The position numbers and the translations under genes were made by a program. A DNA stretch of 50,944 nt from Candidatus Thorarchaeota archaeon. Its GTDB lineage: Archaea > Asgardarchaeota > Thorarchaeia > Thorarchaeales > Thorarchaeaceae. Positions 8,380-16,088 of the stretch are shown in pieces; position 1 is the first letter of the stretch; each line of letters starts with the position of its first letter. The notes under the pieces are model-generated. The model worked only from the letters and a program-made list of their open reading frames with translations. It did not search any database and was not told the DNA's origin. Location of the stretch: assembly GCA_029858305.1 (NCBI GenBank), contig JAOUFI010000001.1, positions 192,087 through 243,030 on the forward strand, given 5' to 3'.

Positions 8380-8643
8380 TTAGAAGATCCCGAGGTTGGT
8401 CGCAACCTCTGCGGCACTGTACTCTGGTGCCAATTTCACAAATGCCTTCTTTTTCCCATCAGGCATTATGAGTGTGTTTACTTTCTCCACAACAACATCG
8501 TAGAGGGATTCTACAGCCCACCGAATGGTGTTCTTGTTTGCTTTGCGTTCTACATAGAATATTAGCTTGTTTTCCTGATCAACAGCCTCAAGACTGGCTT
8601 CTGTCACTACTGGTTGGATAATCACTTCATTTGGATCTCTCAT
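8380..8643 (-). CDS. rpl23: Large-subunit ribosomal protein uL23
   Basis: 87 residues with the typical archaeal uL23 layout: an N-terminal I-I-Q-P-V-V-T-E-A-S, a central N-K-N-T-I-R-W-A-V-E, V-x-K-V-N-T-L-I-M-P-D-G-K-K-K-A-F-V, and a C-terminal A-E-V-A-T-N-L-G-I-F. uL23 sits at the exit tunnel and is the docking site for SRP. GAGGTGA precedes the ATG. It lies between uL4 and uL2 with gaps of about 11-12 bases, so one polycistronic message is likely. Confidence 0.95.
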   Translation of the reverse strand: MRDPNEVIIQPVVTEASLEAVDQENKLIFYVERKANKNTIRWAVESLYDVVVEKVNTLIMPDGKKKAFVKLAPEYSAAEVATNLGIF

Positions 8644-8654
8644 GATATTTCACC

Positions 8655-9446
8655 TCAGAAGAACAGATTCTCCTTTCCAAGCCTGTCTATGGCTGAAGTT
8701 GTCCAGACCACTAGGCGACCAGCATGTGTTCCAGGAGCCAAGAGCTCCGCATTCAGACCATGGACTTCAGTAATGTCCACGCCAGGAAGATTCCTTGCAG
8801 CTGCACCAATTCCCGAGTCGTTGCCAACAACTATCAGTATTGATTTGGGAGTCTTCATCTTTCTACCGCGCATCTTTCCCTTGCCAGCTCTGACATTTCG
8901 ACCATTGCTAGCTCTCTCAAGATCATCACCAAGGCCTAAAGCAGTCAATGTTTCGTAGGCTTCCTTGGTTGTAGCAATTGATTCAAGCTTACTACTTACT
9001 ACGAGTGGGATTATGGGAACTTTGTCTATGTTGTGACCTCTTTTCTTCACAAATTGAGCGTTTGCCGTAGCAGCTATTGCTGAACGGATAGCTAGTCGAT
9101 TCTCTTTGATATTCACTCGCTCAATGAGCACTTTTCGTGCTTCAGGAGGGTGTGCCACTCGACCGCCTACCGTACCAGGAGCAAAACCTGCTTTATTGGC
9201 TGCACTCGTTCCACTACCCTTGATTCTTGGCATTCTTGACTTGCCATGACCAGTCTGCCAACTCTTAGCTGTGTTACGCTTGCCTGCTAATTCATCAACA
9301 CCATGTGGTTGAAATCTACGTGACTGAACAGCTAGCACAGCCCGCTTAATCACATCCGGACGATATGGAGTGTCAAAATGGGGTGGTAGCTCGATGGTTT
9401 CTTTACTGGGTTTTCCAGTTAATGTGTACGTCTTTATGTTTGCCAT
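8655..9446 (-). CDS. rpl4: Large-subunit ribosomal protein uL4
   Basis: 263 residues from the ATG at 9446. I prefer it to the ATG at 9455 because GGAGG would abut the latter but lies 9 bases from the former. The Q-T-G-H-G-K-S-R-M-P-R-I-K-G-S-G stretch (near 65-80) is the rRNA-binding loop that extends to the exit tunnel, and a V-G-G-R-V-A-H-P-P region follows. A basic R-A-G-K-G-K-M-R-G-R-K segment is typical of the archaeal/eukaryotic form. It sits 13 bases after the uL3 stop. Confidence 0.94.
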   Translation of the reverse strand: MANIKTYTLTGKPSKETIELPPHFDTPYRPDVIKRAVLAVQSRRFQPHGVDELAGKRNTAKSWQTGHGKSRMPRIKGSGTSAANKAGFAPGTVGGRVAHPPEARKVLIERVNIKENRLAIRSAIAATANAQFVKKRGHNIDKVPIIPLVVSSKLESIATTKEAYETLTALGLGDDLERASNGRNVRAGKGKMRGRKMKTPKSILIVVGNDSGIGAAARNLPGVDITEVHGLNAELLAPGTHAGRLVVWTTSAIDRLGKENLFF

Positions 9447-9459
9447 AGATGTCATCCTC

Positions 9460-10470
9460 CTACTGCTTCGATGATGTGCTGATGTAGCTCACCTGCATTG
9501 GACCTTCTTTTTGACCCATCTTTGGACGCATGGCGAGCCGGATTCGTACTGGCCGTTTTATTGTACCAGGAACTGATCCATGAAGCATTATGTAATCACC
9601 ACGAATGACACCGTAGTTCACAAATCCGCTAGAGGGCGTGATTTCTTCTCCACGTTCACCCATCTTGAGAATTCTGTTATTGTAACTTGTCCGAGTGTGG
9701 AAACCCGTCTGACCAGGTCTAGGAACGGTGTATCTGATACTAGATGGAGTCCAAGGACCAATACAACCAATTCCACGTTTTGTCTTTCTGGATTTGTGTT
9801 GGAGAATTCTAACTCCCCAGCGGCGGACCGGACCCTGAAATCCATGACCCTTGGTCACTGCAATCGTATCAACGAGGATTCCCTCATCTAGGATGTCTGC
9901 TACACGGAGATCGGTGCCAAGAATACTCTTGGCGTACTCAAAGGCTGTTCTGATATCTCCGCCTGTACCTATTTTGTATTCCACTACATCAGGCTTCTTT
10001 TTCGATAGTCCCGCAAGTCGTGGCTGAGTATGGATTAACATCCGAATCTCGGCAAACGAGTCGAGCTTTGACTCAAACTCTGCCATCTTGGTATCATGGT
10101 CATAGTCTTTTGGCAGTGGCAATGTCTTTCGAAGGTCTTCTGACAAATTACTCGCAAGAACCTCTATTACAAGCCTGAGACCATAGGGAGTAGCCTCATA
10201 ACCGCGAATTGAGAATGGCCTAATCGGAGGTGTATCAATCACTGTGACCGGCATGACAGTTTCCTGTCCGTTGAATGGACTGTCAGGGTTGTTTATTGTA
10301 ACAACCGCATGGGTCATACCAGCTTTATATCCGATGAAACCAAGTAGTTTTGCAGCCGAGTCGTTATACTCAGGCCAGTTCTTGATACGGGGCACGAATT
10401 TAGAAGCCTTGCCTCGTGGCAAGTATGCTAGACTGCCACGCCTTGGTGCTTCTTTCTTTCTGTGTGCCAA
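9460..10470 (-). CDS. rpl3: Large-subunit ribosomal protein uL3
   Basis: The frame stays open further upstream, but archaeal uL3 begins with A-H-R-K-x-x-x-P-R-x-G-S-L-A. That places the start at the TTG at 10470, giving 336 residues, the usual length. GGTG lies 7 bases upstream. Conserved features are L-G-F-I-G-Y-K-A-G-M-T-H (near 43-54), the T-K-G-H-G-F-Q-G-P-V-R-R-W-G loop that reaches toward the peptidyl-transferase centre, and the G-x-R-x-x-x-P-R-P-G-Q-x-G-x-H segment. First gene of the uL3-uL4-uL23-uL2 operon, with a TATA box about 85 bases upstream. Confidence 0.94.
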   Translation of the reverse strand: MAHRKKEAPRRGSLAYLPRGKASKFVPRIKNWPEYNDSAAKLLGFIGYKAGMTHAVVTINNPDSPFNGQETVMPVTVIDTPPIRPFSIRGYEATPYGLRLVIEVLASNLSEDLRKTLPLPKDYDHDTKMAEFESKLDSFAEIRMLIHTQPRLAGLSKKKPDVVEYKIGTGGDIRTAFEYAKSILGTDLRVADILDEGILVDTIAVTKGHGFQGPVRRWGVRILQHKSRKTKRGIGCIGPWTPSSIRYTVPRPGQTGFHTRTSYNNRILKMGERGEEITPSSGFVNYGVIRGDYIMLHGSVPGTIKRPVRIRLAMRPKMGQKEGPMQVSYISTSSKQ

Positions 10471-10552
10471 TTTTAACACCACAATAATATCCGTATCGAA
10501 TGGCCGGTAAACTAGGCTATTCGTACTACAACGGACCCGCCAAGGGGGGATT

Positions 10553-10563
10553 GTTTTTAAAAC
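10553..10563 (-). promoter_or_regulatory. TATA box for the uL3 operon
   Basis: GTTTTTAAAAC reads as a near-symmetric TATA element on the minus strand, 83-93 bases upstream of the uL3 TTG. A start ~25 bases downstream would give a GC-rich leader of about 60 bases, long enough for regulation by a ribosomal protein, though I see no clear binding motif. It implies the ribosomal operon does not depend on the glycyl radical enzyme gene upstream. Confidence 0.5.
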
Positions 10564-10607
10564 TTGCCTACTGACCAAGTACCAATTCGGGGTACTGAAG
10601 AAATTAG

Positions 10608-12974
10608 CTAGAATCGATTCTGCTCAGTTCTAGCAAGGATTTCGTTTTGCAGATCCTTACCTATGTTAACAAAATAGTCCGAGTATCCAGCAACTCGAAC
10701 AATAAGGTTCTGATAATTTTCTGGATGAGTCTGAGCATCTCGCAAGGTTTCAGCTTTTACAACATTGAACTGAATATGGTGACCACCTAATTTGAAGTAC
10801 GTAAGGACTAAATCCGCAAGCTTTCGGCGCCCCTCTTTGTCTGCGAGAACATCAGGCATAAACTTCTGATTTAGAAGGGTACCTCCGGTTTTAGAATGGT
10901 CAATCTTGGCGACAGATTTGATTACAGCAGTAGGCCCACTCTTATCAGCTCCATGACTAGGAGATATCCCGTCAGATAAAGGACCACCAGCTTTTCTACC
11001 ATCAGGAGTTGCACCTGTTACCTGTCCAAAGTAGATGTGTACAGTGGTTGGAAGAAGATTAACGCGATATTCTCCACCCTTTGTATTTGGACGGCCATCG
11101 ATTGAGTCAAAATATACCTGAAAGACTGATTGAGCTATCGCATCTGCATAGTCATCATCATTTCCATACTTTGGCGTCTTGTTCAACAACGTCATTCTCA
11201 AAGCATCATTTTCTTCAAAATCAGTCCTCATCGCTTCAAGCAACTCTGCCATGGTGTACTTCTTTTTATCGAAGACATGATATTTGATTGCAGAGAGCGA
11301 ATCTGTGATAGTCCCCATGCCAACGCCCTGAATGTAGGTTGAATTGTATCGAGGACCACCATCATGGTAGTTTCTACCCTTCATAATGCAATCATCAAAA
11401 AGAAGGGACATGAAAGGCGCAGGCATATATTCTGCGTAGAGTCGTTCGATTATATTATTGCCTTTGATTTTGACATCAATAAAGTATCGTAGTTGCTTCT
11501 TATAGGCTGTGAATAGTTCTTCAAATGACGTGAACTCTGTTACATTTCCTGTTTCTATTCCGACTCTCTTCCCTGTTCGAGGATCGACACCGTTGTTGAG
11601 GGTTATTTCTAGTATTTTTGGCCAGTTACAGTATCCTGTCAGGATACAGCTCTCTTTTCCAAAAGCGCTGATTGTGACACAACCACTTGGTCCTCCAACC
11701 CTTGCGTCCTCGATTGACTTTCCCGCTCGAAGAAACTCTTTGATTATCACATCTGTGTTGAACAGAGAGGGTTGACCGAACCCTTCCTTCACCACATCAA
11801 TTGCGCTCATCAAGAAACTATCAGGATTCTCCGTACTCATCTGAATACATATACTCGGTTGTATCAACCGCATCTCATTGCAGACCTCAAGAATGAGATA
11901 AGAAAGATCGTTGACAGCATCCGTACCGTCAGATTTCAGGCCCCCAGTATTAATCAGAGAGAAGTCTTGGTATGTACCACTCTGCTGTTCAGTGATTTCG
12001 ACTTTTGGTGGAGCTGGCTGATTATTGAACTTGATCCAGAAACACTGCAAAAGCTCTTTTGAGAACTCCTTTGTAAGGGTTCCATTACTGATATCTCTCT
12101 GATAGAAGGGGTAGAGGTTCAGGTCCAAGCGACCAGGATTGAAACTATCCCAGACATTGAGTTCTATAATTACGCCAAGGTGAATAAACCAGTATGCCTG
12201 TAAAGCCTCCCAGAAATTACGTGGGGGCTTGGCTGGAACGTGAGCGCATATCTCTGCAATTTGATCTAGTTCTTTCTTCCGGACAGGATTGGTCTCCGAC
12301 TCGGCAAGTTCCCTCGCTTTGTCAGCATGACGCTGTGCAAAGGAAATCATCGCTTCTGCTGCAATCTGCATTGCCTTGAGCTCTTGCTCCTTTGCGTATG
12401 CCTTGTCATCATCATAATAATCTAATTTGGAGAGAGCTTGTTGGATGTCATCAATGAAATCGAGAAGTCCACGACGATAGATTTTGTCATCAAGAATTGC
12501 GTGTCCGGGAGCTCTTTGTTCCATAAACTCAGTAAATACGCCAGCCTCAAAGGCGGCCATCCATTGATCTGACATTACACTGAAAACACGTTCACGTATT
12601 GTCCTACCAGTCCAATAGGGAATAATCTCATCACGATAGGTGCTGAGGGCTTCATCGCTGACCAAGAAAGGTGTGCGTTCTCGTGAATTAGCAATCTTGA
12701 GGTCATTAAGAGAATGACAACAGAGTTCAGGGTATGTTGGTGTGGCCTGTGGTGCGGACCCACGTTCACCAACGATTAACTCTCCATCATTGATGATGAT
12801 TGTCTTATTTTCCAGAATATACTTGAATGCCGTTGCCCTAGCTACTGGATTTGATACTGTATCTGCCCCGCCATTCTGATAGAAATCAGTCAGGAGTTCA
12901 GCGCGTTCAGTGCAGATATAGGGTTTAGTACGAACACTCTGCTCTCGTAATTTCTGAACGCGTTCTGTCAACAT
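10608..12974 (-). CDS. Glycyl radical enzyme (pyruvate formate-lyase superfamily), atypical active site
   Basis: 788 residues from the ATG at 12974 (AGGT upstream); the frame extends 19 codons further but without family resemblance. The C-terminal glycyl radical motif is R-V-A-G-Y-S-D-Y-F with the radical glycine near residue 763. The active-site cysteine is in P-S-G-C-V-T-I-S-A-F-G-K-E (Cys432). The flanks (L-T-G-Y, K-I-L-E-I-T-L-N-N-G, N-N-I-I-E-R-L-Y-A, Y-I-Q-G-V-G) resemble hydroxyproline dehydratase/PflD-type enzymes. In those eliminases a glutamate follows two residues after the cysteine (G-C-V-E); here it is Thr434, so the chemistry may differ. It needs a radical SAM activase, and none of that type is in the window. 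Substrate unknown; the protein implies anaerobic growth. Confidence 0.85.
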   Translation of the reverse strand: MLTERVQKLREQSVRTKPYICTERAELLTDFYQNGGADTVSNPVARATAFKYILENKTIIINDGELIVGERGSAPQATPTYPELCCHSLNDLKIANSRERTPFLVSDEALSTYRDEIIPYWTGRTIRERVFSVMSDQWMAAFEAGVFTEFMEQRAPGHAILDDKIYRRGLLDFIDDIQQALSKLDYYDDDKAYAKEQELKAMQIAAEAMISFAQRHADKARELAESETNPVRKKELDQIAEICAHVPAKPPRNFWEALQAYWFIHLGVIIELNVWDSFNPGRLDLNLYPFYQRDISNGTLTKEFSKELLQCFWIKFNNQPAPPKVEITEQQSGTYQDFSLINTGGLKSDGTDAVNDLSYLILEVCNEMRLIQPSICIQMSTENPDSFLMSAIDVVKEGFGQPSLFNTDVIIKEFLRAGKSIEDARVGGPSGCVTISAFGKESCILTGYCNWPKILEITLNNGVDPRTGKRVGIETGNVTEFTSFEELFTAYKKQLRYFIDVKIKGNNIIERLYAEYMPAPFMSLLFDDCIMKGRNYHDGGPRYNSTYIQGVGMGTITDSLSAIKYHVFDKKKYTMAELLEAMRTDFEENDALRMTLLNKTPKYGNDDDYADAIAQSVFQVYFDSIDGRPNTKGGEYRVNLLPTTVHIYFGQVTGATPDGRKAGGPLSDGISPSHGADKSGPTAVIKSVAKIDHSKTGGTLLNQKFMPDVLADKEGRRKLADLVLTYFKLGGHHIQFNVVKAETLRDAQTHPENYQNLIVRVAGYSDYFVNIGKDLQNEILARTEQNRF

Positions 12975-13061
12975 AGTGTGAACCTCGCTGAATCTCCACA
13001 AACGTATCGAGTTTGATAGATACCTCATCATGTGTCTAAAAAGGTCACGTATAAGGAATGG

Positions 13062-13919
13062 TTAATCGTAGAACCCCTGTCTTGCTATCACCTTTCCTAC
13101 TGAATTGTTCAAAAGACCAAGACTGACTATGAGAGCCTCTTCAAGCCGTACTGTTTCGGATCCTTGATCATCTATTGTGTTTATCCAAAAATCAATTTGA
13201 CGTTTGATATCATCTCTCTGTACATCGCAAAGCTCCAAGATGCCCCTATTGGGGTCCCCAAACACAGCCAAGACTGAGCCTGTGCTGGACACTGTTGATA
13301 TCAAATCTTTCTCCAACTGAAAGAAAGGGGGCGCTTTTCTAGAGAAGCCAATTCGGGTCATATTTCTAGACCGCTCCAGTAGCTCTAGTAGGGTTCCGGT
13401 TCGGCTTGCTTCAAATCCCCAATAGACTGGAGCTTCTAGTCGGTCTATGATGGATAAAGAGAGAGTCGGAGATACAGCTTCAACTTTGAATAAGGTAGGG
13501 TCACGTTCACTCAGCAACGTTGGAAAATCGATGAGATTATCGAATCCTAAATCAATCTTGCCAGGACGAACTTGAATTCCCCACCTCACTGTACCAGCAG
13601 TTAACTCTGATATTTTTGATAGAAGGGGGTGACTACGGGTTCGTAAGGGTGGAAGAAGTCCTGCATATTGAAGGGAGGGCGACTGGGGAAAGATTCTCCT
13701 TCTAAGATATTGGGGTGTGTCCATAAACCGTAGAATCTTCACGAGAAGATCAGCATCCCTTTTTTGCGTAGCACGGAGTTTTTCTGTGCTATAGACAAAC
13801 ACCTCTTCTACTCGGAATATTGCAAGTGTTCGAGCGATTTGACCGACCTTTACCGTCTTCTGTCGTAGATCGGTGCAGTCAATCAATGAGGTGTCAGGAA
13901 GTGCTACCTTGAGGGTCAT
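13062..13919 (-). CDS. SPOUT-family RNA methyltransferase (COG2106, SPOUT1/C9orf114-like)
   Basis: 285 residues. The N-terminal L-K-V-A-L-P-D-T-S-L, then G-Q-I-A-R-T-L-A-I-F-R-V-E-E-V-F-V-Y, and the L-P-P-L-R-T-R-S-H-P-L motif (near 110) are diagnostic of the archaeal/eukaryotic SPOUT1 family. A beta-barrel insertion follows. The C-terminal knot has the S-V-L-A-V-F-G-D-P-N-R-G-I loop (near 215-227), where S-adenosylmethionine would bind. The family is thought to methylate rRNA. In many archaea this gene directly precedes uL3; here a glycyl radical enzyme gene lies between them. It follows archease with a 12-base gap. Confidence 0.82.
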   Translation of the reverse strand: MTLKVALPDTSLIDCTDLRQKTVKVGQIARTLAIFRVEEVFVYSTEKLRATQKRDADLLVKILRFMDTPQYLRRRIFPQSPSLQYAGLLPPLRTRSHPLLSKISELTAGTVRWGIQVRPGKIDLGFDNLIDFPTLLSERDPTLFKVEAVSPTLSLSIIDRLEAPVYWGFEASRTGTLLELLERSRNMTRIGFSRKAPPFFQLEKDLISTVSSTGSVLAVFGDPNRGILELCDVQRDDIKRQIDFWINTIDDQGSETVRLEEALIVSLGLLNNSVGKVIARQGFYD

Positions 13920-13931
13920 AGTAAAGTTCTC

Positions 13932-14369
13932 CTACAAATCTAAAGTAAACCAGAGTGTTGTTCGGTCTGTGCCTTCAAGAATCTTCATGTCAGCATAGGT
14001 CATGGCCTTGACCTCGGTTCGTGCAATGTGTCGATTAAAATCAATGCTTTCACCAAATGCTCTCCCCTTAAGGGAAAAACCTGTTAATTTCTGAGAAATA
14101 TCAATGATTTCAAACCGTGAGAAGAATTGATTGTTGATATCAATAAGAGAGATGAGGGTTCCAATCCATTCCACAAGAAGCTCTTCAAGATCAATGCCTT
14201 GTACAGATACTTCAACAGATTCTAACGAGGCGACCGTGGTCGTATCAAGTATTACTTCGAATGTCGCTTTTGCGGCCTCTTCAAATGCATCCTTTATTGT
14301 CGGAGCCCAGCACTCGATAGTGATGTCAGCTGTGTGCTCGTGGAATCTGAATCCTCTTTCCAATTGCAT
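13932..14369 (-). CDS. Archease (RtcB tRNA-ligase cofactor)
   Basis: 145 residues from the ATG at 14369; an in-frame TTG at 14393 would add eight residues that overlap a tRNA promoter. Family landmarks are F-R-F-H-E-H-T-A-D-I (H-T-A-D near the N-terminus), the central D-L-E-E-L-L-V-E-W-I-G-T-L, and the C-terminal T-E-V-K-A-M-T-Y-A-D-M-K-I with the metal-binding acidic residues. Archease helps RtcB guanylylate and turn over when sealing split tRNAs after intron removal. This fits a genome with several tRNA introns, one of them in the tRNA gene only 62 bases away on the other strand. RtcB itself is not in the window. Confidence 0.9.
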   Translation of the reverse strand: MQLERGFRFHEHTADITIECWAPTIKDAFEEAAKATFEVILDTTTVASLESVEVSVQGIDLEELLVEWIGTLISLIDINNQFFSRFEIIDISQKLTGFSLKGRAFGESIDFNRHIARTEVKAMTYADMKILEGTDRTTLWFTLDL

Positions 14370-14397
14370 AGTCTCCAATGGCACCCACGACAAGAAG

Positions 14398-14406
14398 CTT
14401 AAAAGG
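14398..14406 (+). promoter_or_regulatory. TATA box of tRNA-Ser
   Basis: CTTAAAAGG is centred ~29 bases before the mature 5' end at 14431, the usual distance for archaeal tRNA genes. The same kind of element (CTTAAAAC) precedes the 5S gene. It lies just beyond the archease start on the opposite strand, so the two promoters are back to back. Confidence 0.55.
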
Positions 14407-14430
14407 CATTTCCAACGGTGGAAACCCTAT

Positions 14431-14546
14431 GCCGAGGTAGCCAAGCCCGGACCACGGCGCCGGTCTTGAAAACCGGTGTGTTCGCACCCACGAGTTCAAA
14501 AAATGTCACAATTTGTGATATCGAGCATATCTCGTCCTCGGCGCCA
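14431..14546 (+). tRNA. tRNA-Ser(UGA) with a ~29-nt intron in the T loop; CCA encoded
   Basis: Acceptor GCCGAGG (14431-14437) pairs with CCTCGGC (14536-14542), then G and encoded CCA. The D stem is GCC/GGC with GG in the loop. The anticodon stem CCGGT/ACCGG closes the loop CTTGAAA, anticodon TGA (14467-14469). The long variable arm GTG-TTCG-CAC is the serine signature. The T stem ACGAG (14490-14494) pairs with CTCGT (14531-14535), but the loop between is 36 bases, not 7. It begins TTCAAA and ends AT, so removal of ~29 bases restores TTCAAAT. The insert contains a TCACA/TGTGA hairpin (14506-14518). Introns at this site are non-canonical and would be cut by the splicing endonuclease if a bulge-helix-bulge forms. 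Confidence 0.88.
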
Positions 14547-14634
14547 TCTCCATTTTGCTGATTGATGTTCCGTCGCACTGTAAATTCTACATGTGGTGAT
14601 AATTCACAGAGAGAGTTGGACAAATGTCCATGAG

Positions 14635-15087
14635 CTAGGCTGTCCCCTTGCCGAAGAGCTTCATTCCTGAAATTGCTGACGCGAGCACAATCATAGCAAT
14701 CATCATGATATATGCCATGTATGGGATGTTGAAACCGAGTACAGGAAAAGTCTGAACAAGTTCTGTAACGCAGATAACGACTGAACTGATCGTGGCGAGC
14801 ACCCACCCTTGTTTTGAACTCCTCCAGAAGATCAAGTAGACCATGTATAGAATGAATATCTCTACAATCAGGACAGCAAGCCCCATCGTCCGGAGGTGCT
14901 CTGAAATCAAGTATGCTAATTGAGGATACATACTGACTAACTCTTCCCATGTTAGCTCGCTGTATGCGAGATCATCGAGAAACAACGAGCCCATGATGAA
15001 ATATGACAAGTAGATAGCGATGTGAATTATGACTGTGAATACCCAGAAGAAAATGGCAACCTTACTTGAGATTGTTGATCGATCCAT
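14635..15087 (-). CDS. Four-helix membrane protein, unknown
   Basis: 150 residues with four hydrophobic helices at about 8-36, 68-90, 95-118 and 122-142 and a ~30-residue loop rich in acidic and aromatic residues between helices 1 and 2 (L-T-W-E-E-L-V-S-M-Y-P). No catalytic motif is seen and I do not recognise the family. It lies between an intact tRNA-Ser gene and a displaced tRNA-Ser 3'-end copy, on the strand opposite to the tRNA. That is the layout left by site-specific insertion at a tRNA, although a 450-bp gene alone is too small to be a functional element. Confidence 0.6.
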   Translation of the reverse strand: MDRSTISSKVAIFFWVFTVIIHIAIYLSYFIMGSLFLDDLAYSELTWEELVSMYPQLAYLISEHLRTMGLAVLIVEIFILYMVYLIFWRSSKQGWVLATISSVVICVTELVQTFPVLGFNIPYMAYIMMIAMIVLASAISGMKLFGKGTA

Positions 15088-15174
15088 GGTTTGACACCTT
15101 CCGTTTGCAGTCAGACAGAAATCATACTCCGATATTTAATATGTGATGTTTATGAAGGGTGAAGTCCTACTCCC

Positions 15175-15209
15175 TCAAATCTAACCCTCGGCGCCACATA
15201 ATTTTGCCG
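15175..15209 (+). repeat. Displaced copy of the intron-less tRNA-Ser 3' end
   Basis: Bases 15175-15196 match the mature tRNA-Ser 3' end over 22 positions with three mismatches: TCAAATCT, three differing bases, CCTCGGCGCCA. A further ATTTTGC (15201-15207) recurs just downstream of both copies (14552-14558). The 5' side lacks a partner T stem and acceptor, so this is not a working tRNA. It could be a tRNA remnant or an old attachment-site footprint. It lacks the T-loop intron present in the real gene ~640 bp upstream. Confidence 0.55.
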
Positions 15210-15266
15210 CAATAGTAGACAATAATCCCAATCTTATTCAACAATCTATGAGTCGGTGTATATCAG

Positions 15267-16043
15267 ATGGACATACCAGTGAACTCTTGGTTCAATGCAA
15301 TTTCCCTTCGGCATTCACAGAGAAAATACTCTGGAGAAAAACCAGATGAAAATGTGGTGAATAGGCTTGATACTGCATGCAGTAGTTTTCATCCTTTCGC
15401 TGGTGCAAGAGCCGTGCTTGTGAGAGAACCTGGCGATGATGTGTTCAAGGGAATCGTTGGTTCATATTTCAAAGTATCAGATGCGCCATATTACATGGCA
15501 TTCATTGGCGATATGACAACACCTAATGTACAAGAGGTAGCAGGATACATAGGCGAAGGAGTCATCCTCGAGGCGACGGCTCTGGGGCTTAATACATGCT
15601 GGGTTGGAGGTTTCATTAACCGTGATGCTGTATTGAAACAAATCGATATGCAAGACAATGAGCGAGTTCTAGCTATCACACCTATTGGCTACTCGAAGGC
15701 TGATTCTGACCGAGTGGGTTTATCCAGCAAGAATCATAAACGAAAGGATTTGAATAAGCTTATCGTGAATGGAGACCTAGAGGAGAGTAGTTGGAGTAGA
15801 ACTGCCCTTGAGGCTGCTAGGTTAGCACCTTCAGCAGCCAATAGACAACCATGGAGATTCGCAATCAAGGAGGACTCAATTGTTGTTTCGGTTATAAGCA
15901 AAAGACGAGAATTTGGTGTTTCAAGAAGGCTTGATTGTGGTATTGCCATGCTTCACCTTGAGTTGGGTGCACTTTCAACGGGTGCCAGCGGGATGTGGAA
16001 GTTCCTTGAGCCTCCCAATGTTGCATCATACAGAACTAACTAA
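15267..16043 (+). CDS. Nitroreductase-family flavoprotein (TM-nitroreductase type)
   Basis: 258 residues with two nitroreductase-like halves. The N-terminal S-L-R-H-S-Q-R-K-Y-S (12-21) is the FMN-phosphate binding arginine motif. G-L-N-T-C-W-V-G-G-F is the central conserved strand. The second half begins A-L-E-A-A-R-L-A-P-S-A-A-N-R-Q-P-W-R-F, the classic nitroreductase FMN/dimer motif. This arrangement fits the archaeal/clostridial TM-nitroreductase family. Members bind FMN and reduce varied substrates with NAD(P)H; the natural substrate here is unknown. It is a single gene, convergent with the next. Confidence 0.78.
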   Translation: MDIPVNSWFNAISLRHSQRKYSGEKPDENVVNRLDTACSSFHPFAGARAVLVREPGDDVFKGIVGSYFKVSDAPYYMAFIGDMTTPNVQEVAGYIGEGVILEATALGLNTCWVGGFINRDAVLKQIDMQDNERVLAITPIGYSKADSDRVGLSSKNHKRKDLNKLIVNGDLEESSWSRTALEAARLAPSAANRQPWRFAIKEDSIVVSVISKRREFGVSRRLDCGIAMLHLELGALSTGASGMWKFLEPPNVASYRTN

Positions 16044-16088
16044 ATCGCAGAACTAGCTTTGGAAATTCACTTCTAAGGGACATGATTT

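Noticed and set aside
15140..15196. A second tRNA-Ser gene or split-tRNA 3' half
   Set aside because: The 3' end matches tRNA-Ser, but no upstream strand pairs with its T stem or acceptor, and no anticodon arm is present; kept as a repeat only.
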